DNA of 6,369 bases from an uncultured Lachnospiraceae bacterium (GTDB lineage: Bacteria > Bacillota_A > Clostridia > Lachnospirales > Lachnospiraceae). A program made the translations under genes and the position numbers. The notes beneath the pieces are model-generated. The model did not search any database. It was not told the origin of the DNA and saw nothing but the letters and a program-made list of their open reading frames with translations. The stretch's first letter is position 1. Each line of letters begins with the position of its first letter. The DNA lies in NCBI GenBank assembly GCA_900553635.1, contig USDU01000154.1, positions 1 to 6,369 on the forward strand. Direction: 5' to 3'. This document shows, piece after piece, positions 5,089-6,369 of this stretch.

Positions 5089-5913
5089 TTACTCCGCGGT
5101 CGAGCGGAGAAGCTGTAATGTTCCGATGATTTGATAGTCTCCTGTCTCCTTGGGAAGGTAAATGCTGTCTCCAGCCTTCAGGGACATTTCCCCGAAGCGG
5201 GTCTTCAGGACGCCCTCGCCCTCCAGAATCAGAAGCGATTGAAAGTCTCCGGCGGTGTCGCCGGTCATACTTTCGCTTATCTCATATAATTGTACCACAA
5301 AATACGGACATTGCACTAACAAAGTTCTGGAATATCCATTTTTCCGGATGCGGGGGCCCATGGGGCGGTGTCCGGCCAGGGGCGGCATAAAGCCTGCCAC
5401 CTGGGCGGCTTTCTCGATGTGGAGGGGGCGCTTCTCGTGGCTGGCATTTTCCCGGTTGTAGTCGTAGACCCGGTAGGTCACATCGGAGCTCTGCTGAATC
5501 TCGGCCACGGTAATCCCAGCGCCGATGGCGTGGAGAAGCCCCGCCGGAATGTAGAAAACGTCGCCCTTTTTCACGGGCATCTTCCGGCAGACCTCGAGAA
5601 TGGTCTGGTTCTGGATACGCTTGCGGAATTCATCTTCGGAAATCTTATGCTTCAGACCATAATATAGATATGCGCCGGGCTCGCAGTCCAGCACATACCA
5701 CATCTCTGTCTTGCCGCTTTTATGCTCCTTTTCCTCCGCAAATGCGTTGCCCGGGTGTACCTGTACGGACAGGGCCTCCCGGGCTTTGATGATTTTGATG
5801 AGCAGGGGGACGTCCTCCAGGCCCTCATTGAACCAGGAGAGCATCCAGTCTTCGGTACCCCAGATGTAGGTTTTTCGGATAGGCGTTAATTTCTTCGGCT
5901 GTGCGGGCTGCAT
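5089..5913 (-). CDS. manA: Mannose-6-phosphate isomerase, type I (short form)
   Basis: Zinc-dependent cupin enzyme interconverting fructose-6-P and mannose-6-P; supplies mannose for GDP-mannose/GDP-fucose or channels mannose into glycolysis. It has 274 residues counted from the ATG at 5913. SVQVHP at 49-54 gives zinc ligands Gln51 and His53, KTEMWY at 68-73 gives Glu70, and PAGLLHAIG at 123-131 gives His128; TYRVYDYNR at 146-154 is the conserved arginine-bearing strand. A longer frame opens at 6015, but its extra 34 residues overlap the end of fcl and are unlike ManA; a G-rich site (GGGGG) lies 9 bases before 5913. Relatives (B. subtilis about 315 residues) usually have 30-40 more residues between the IWG motif and the LLIKI strand; here EDWMLS (21-26) leads almost directly into PLLIKI (36-41). 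It follows fcl by 56 bases, probably one operon. Confidence 0.92.
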   Translation of the reverse strand: MQPAQPKKLTPIRKTYIWGTEDWMLSWFNEGLEDVPLLIKIIKAREALSVQVHPGNAFAEEKEHKSGKTEMWYVLDCEPGAYLYYGLKHKISEDEFRKRIQNQTILEVCRKMPVKKGDVFYIPAGLLHAIGAGITVAEIQQSSDVTYRVYDYNRENASHEKRPLHIEKAAQVAGFMPPLAGHRPMGPRIRKNGYSRTLLVQCPYFVVQLYEISESMTGDTAGDFQSLLILEGEGVLKTRFGEMSLKAGDSIYLPKETGDYQIIGTLQLLRSTAE

Positions 5914-5969
5914 GCATGACGTCCCCCTTTCTGCGTTGTGCTTTTGGTTCCAGTTTTTTACATTTTCTT

Positions 5970-6369
5970 TTATCGCTGCGCGAAATCGCCTGTCGCATAA
6001 TGCCCGCAAAACCACTCGTAAGTCTGGCGCAGTCCTGTCTCCAGATCGATCTTCGGCTCCCAGCCGGTGGCTTTGATGCGGCTGATATCGGTGAGCTTTC
6101 TGGGCGTTCCGTCGGGCTTCGTCGGATCCAGGACAATCTCACCCTCATATCCGGTGACCTTCTTCACCAGCTCGGCCAGCTCGCGGATGGTCACTTCCTG
6201 ACCGTAGCCCACGTTGAAGAAATCGTCGCCGTCATAATGATCCATCAGATACAGGCAGGCGTCCGCCAGGTCGTCCACGTTCAGGAACTCCCGCAAGGGC
6301 TTGCCGCTGCCCCAGACGGTGACGGTGGGGGCCTGGTTGATTTTCGCCTCATGGAACTTGCGGATCAGG
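5970..6369 (-). CDS. fcl: GDP-L-fucose synthase, C-terminal 132 residues (5' end beyond window)
   Basis: NADPH-dependent epimerase/reductase of the short-chain dehydrogenase superfamily that converts GDP-4-keto-6-deoxymannose to GDP-L-fucose. The frame is open to the right edge, so only about 40% of the usual ~310 residues is seen. Recognisable Fcl features in order: LIRKFHEAK, VTVWGSGKPLREFLNVDDLA (substrate-binding lobe), then EVTIRELAELVKKV, LDPTKPDGTPRKLTDISRI and GWEPKIDLETGLRQTYEWF near the C-terminus. About 12 extra residues follow YEWF, a small unremarkable extension. It is the first visible gene of the minus-strand fcl-manA-mutase series, which supports a role in fucose-containing glycan synthesis. 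Confidence 0.93.
   Translation of the reverse strand, partial: LIRKFHEAKINQAPTVTVWGSGKPLREFLNVDDLADACLYLMDHYDGDDFFNVGYGQEVTIRELAELVKKVTGYEGEIVLDPTKPDGTPRKLTDISRIKATGWEPKIDLETGLRQTYEWFCGHYATGDFAQR

Noticed and set aside
5914..6015. N-terminal extension of ManA from an ATG at 6015
   Set aside because: The extra 34 residues overlap the end of fcl and do not resemble ManA; the 5913 start has a G-rich site and a normal ManA beginning.

Overview
The window looks like a chromosomal piece of a low- to mid-GC anaerobic Firmicute, most likely a gut Lachnospiraceae (Clostridia). This rests on purine-rich Shine-Dalgarno sites, a compact Bacillus/Clostridium-type Pgi and phospho-sugar mutase, and a pyrophosphate-PFK-lineage phosphofructokinase. 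The assignment is inference; no rRNA or other marker gene is present.

Region 1 (about 1-3420) is AT-rich and carries a small upper-glycolysis module. A phosphofructokinase (minus strand, 3' end outside the window) is divergent from a LacI-family repressor (plus strand). The repressor converges on a short glucose-6-phosphate isomerase (minus strand), and the two share a hairpin terminator that contains the pgi stop codon. A near-perfect 18-bp palindrome of LacI type lies between pfk and the repressor. A closely related sequence sits between the -35 and -10 of the pgi promoter. The simplest reading is a local regulon: one sugar-responsive repressor controlling its own divergent region and both flanking glycolytic enzymes. 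Both enzymes carry changes at key loops. The PFK has Gly at the position that separates ATP from PPi use, in an otherwise PPi-lineage protein. The Pgi has a rewritten sugar-phosphate loop with its catalytic Glu, His and Lys kept.

Region 2 (about 3450-6369) is GC-rich, entirely minus strand, and reads fcl (partial) -> manA -> [140-bp folded intergenic repeat] -> phospho-sugar mutase. These fit GDP-L-fucose / sugar-nucleotide supply: ManA makes mannose-6-P, a mutase makes the 1-phosphate, and Fcl finishes GDP-L-fucose. The mutase can equally link glucose-1-P to glucose-6-P, which would feed Pgi and PFK next door.

The two regions meet at the extreme 3' end of the mutase gene. The mutase C-terminus stops early exactly where base composition changes, which suggests a recombination or insertion boundary (or an assembly join). 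The points most worth a second look are this junction, the folded intergenic repeat at 4949-5088, the shared operators, and the altered active-site loops of Pgi and PFK.
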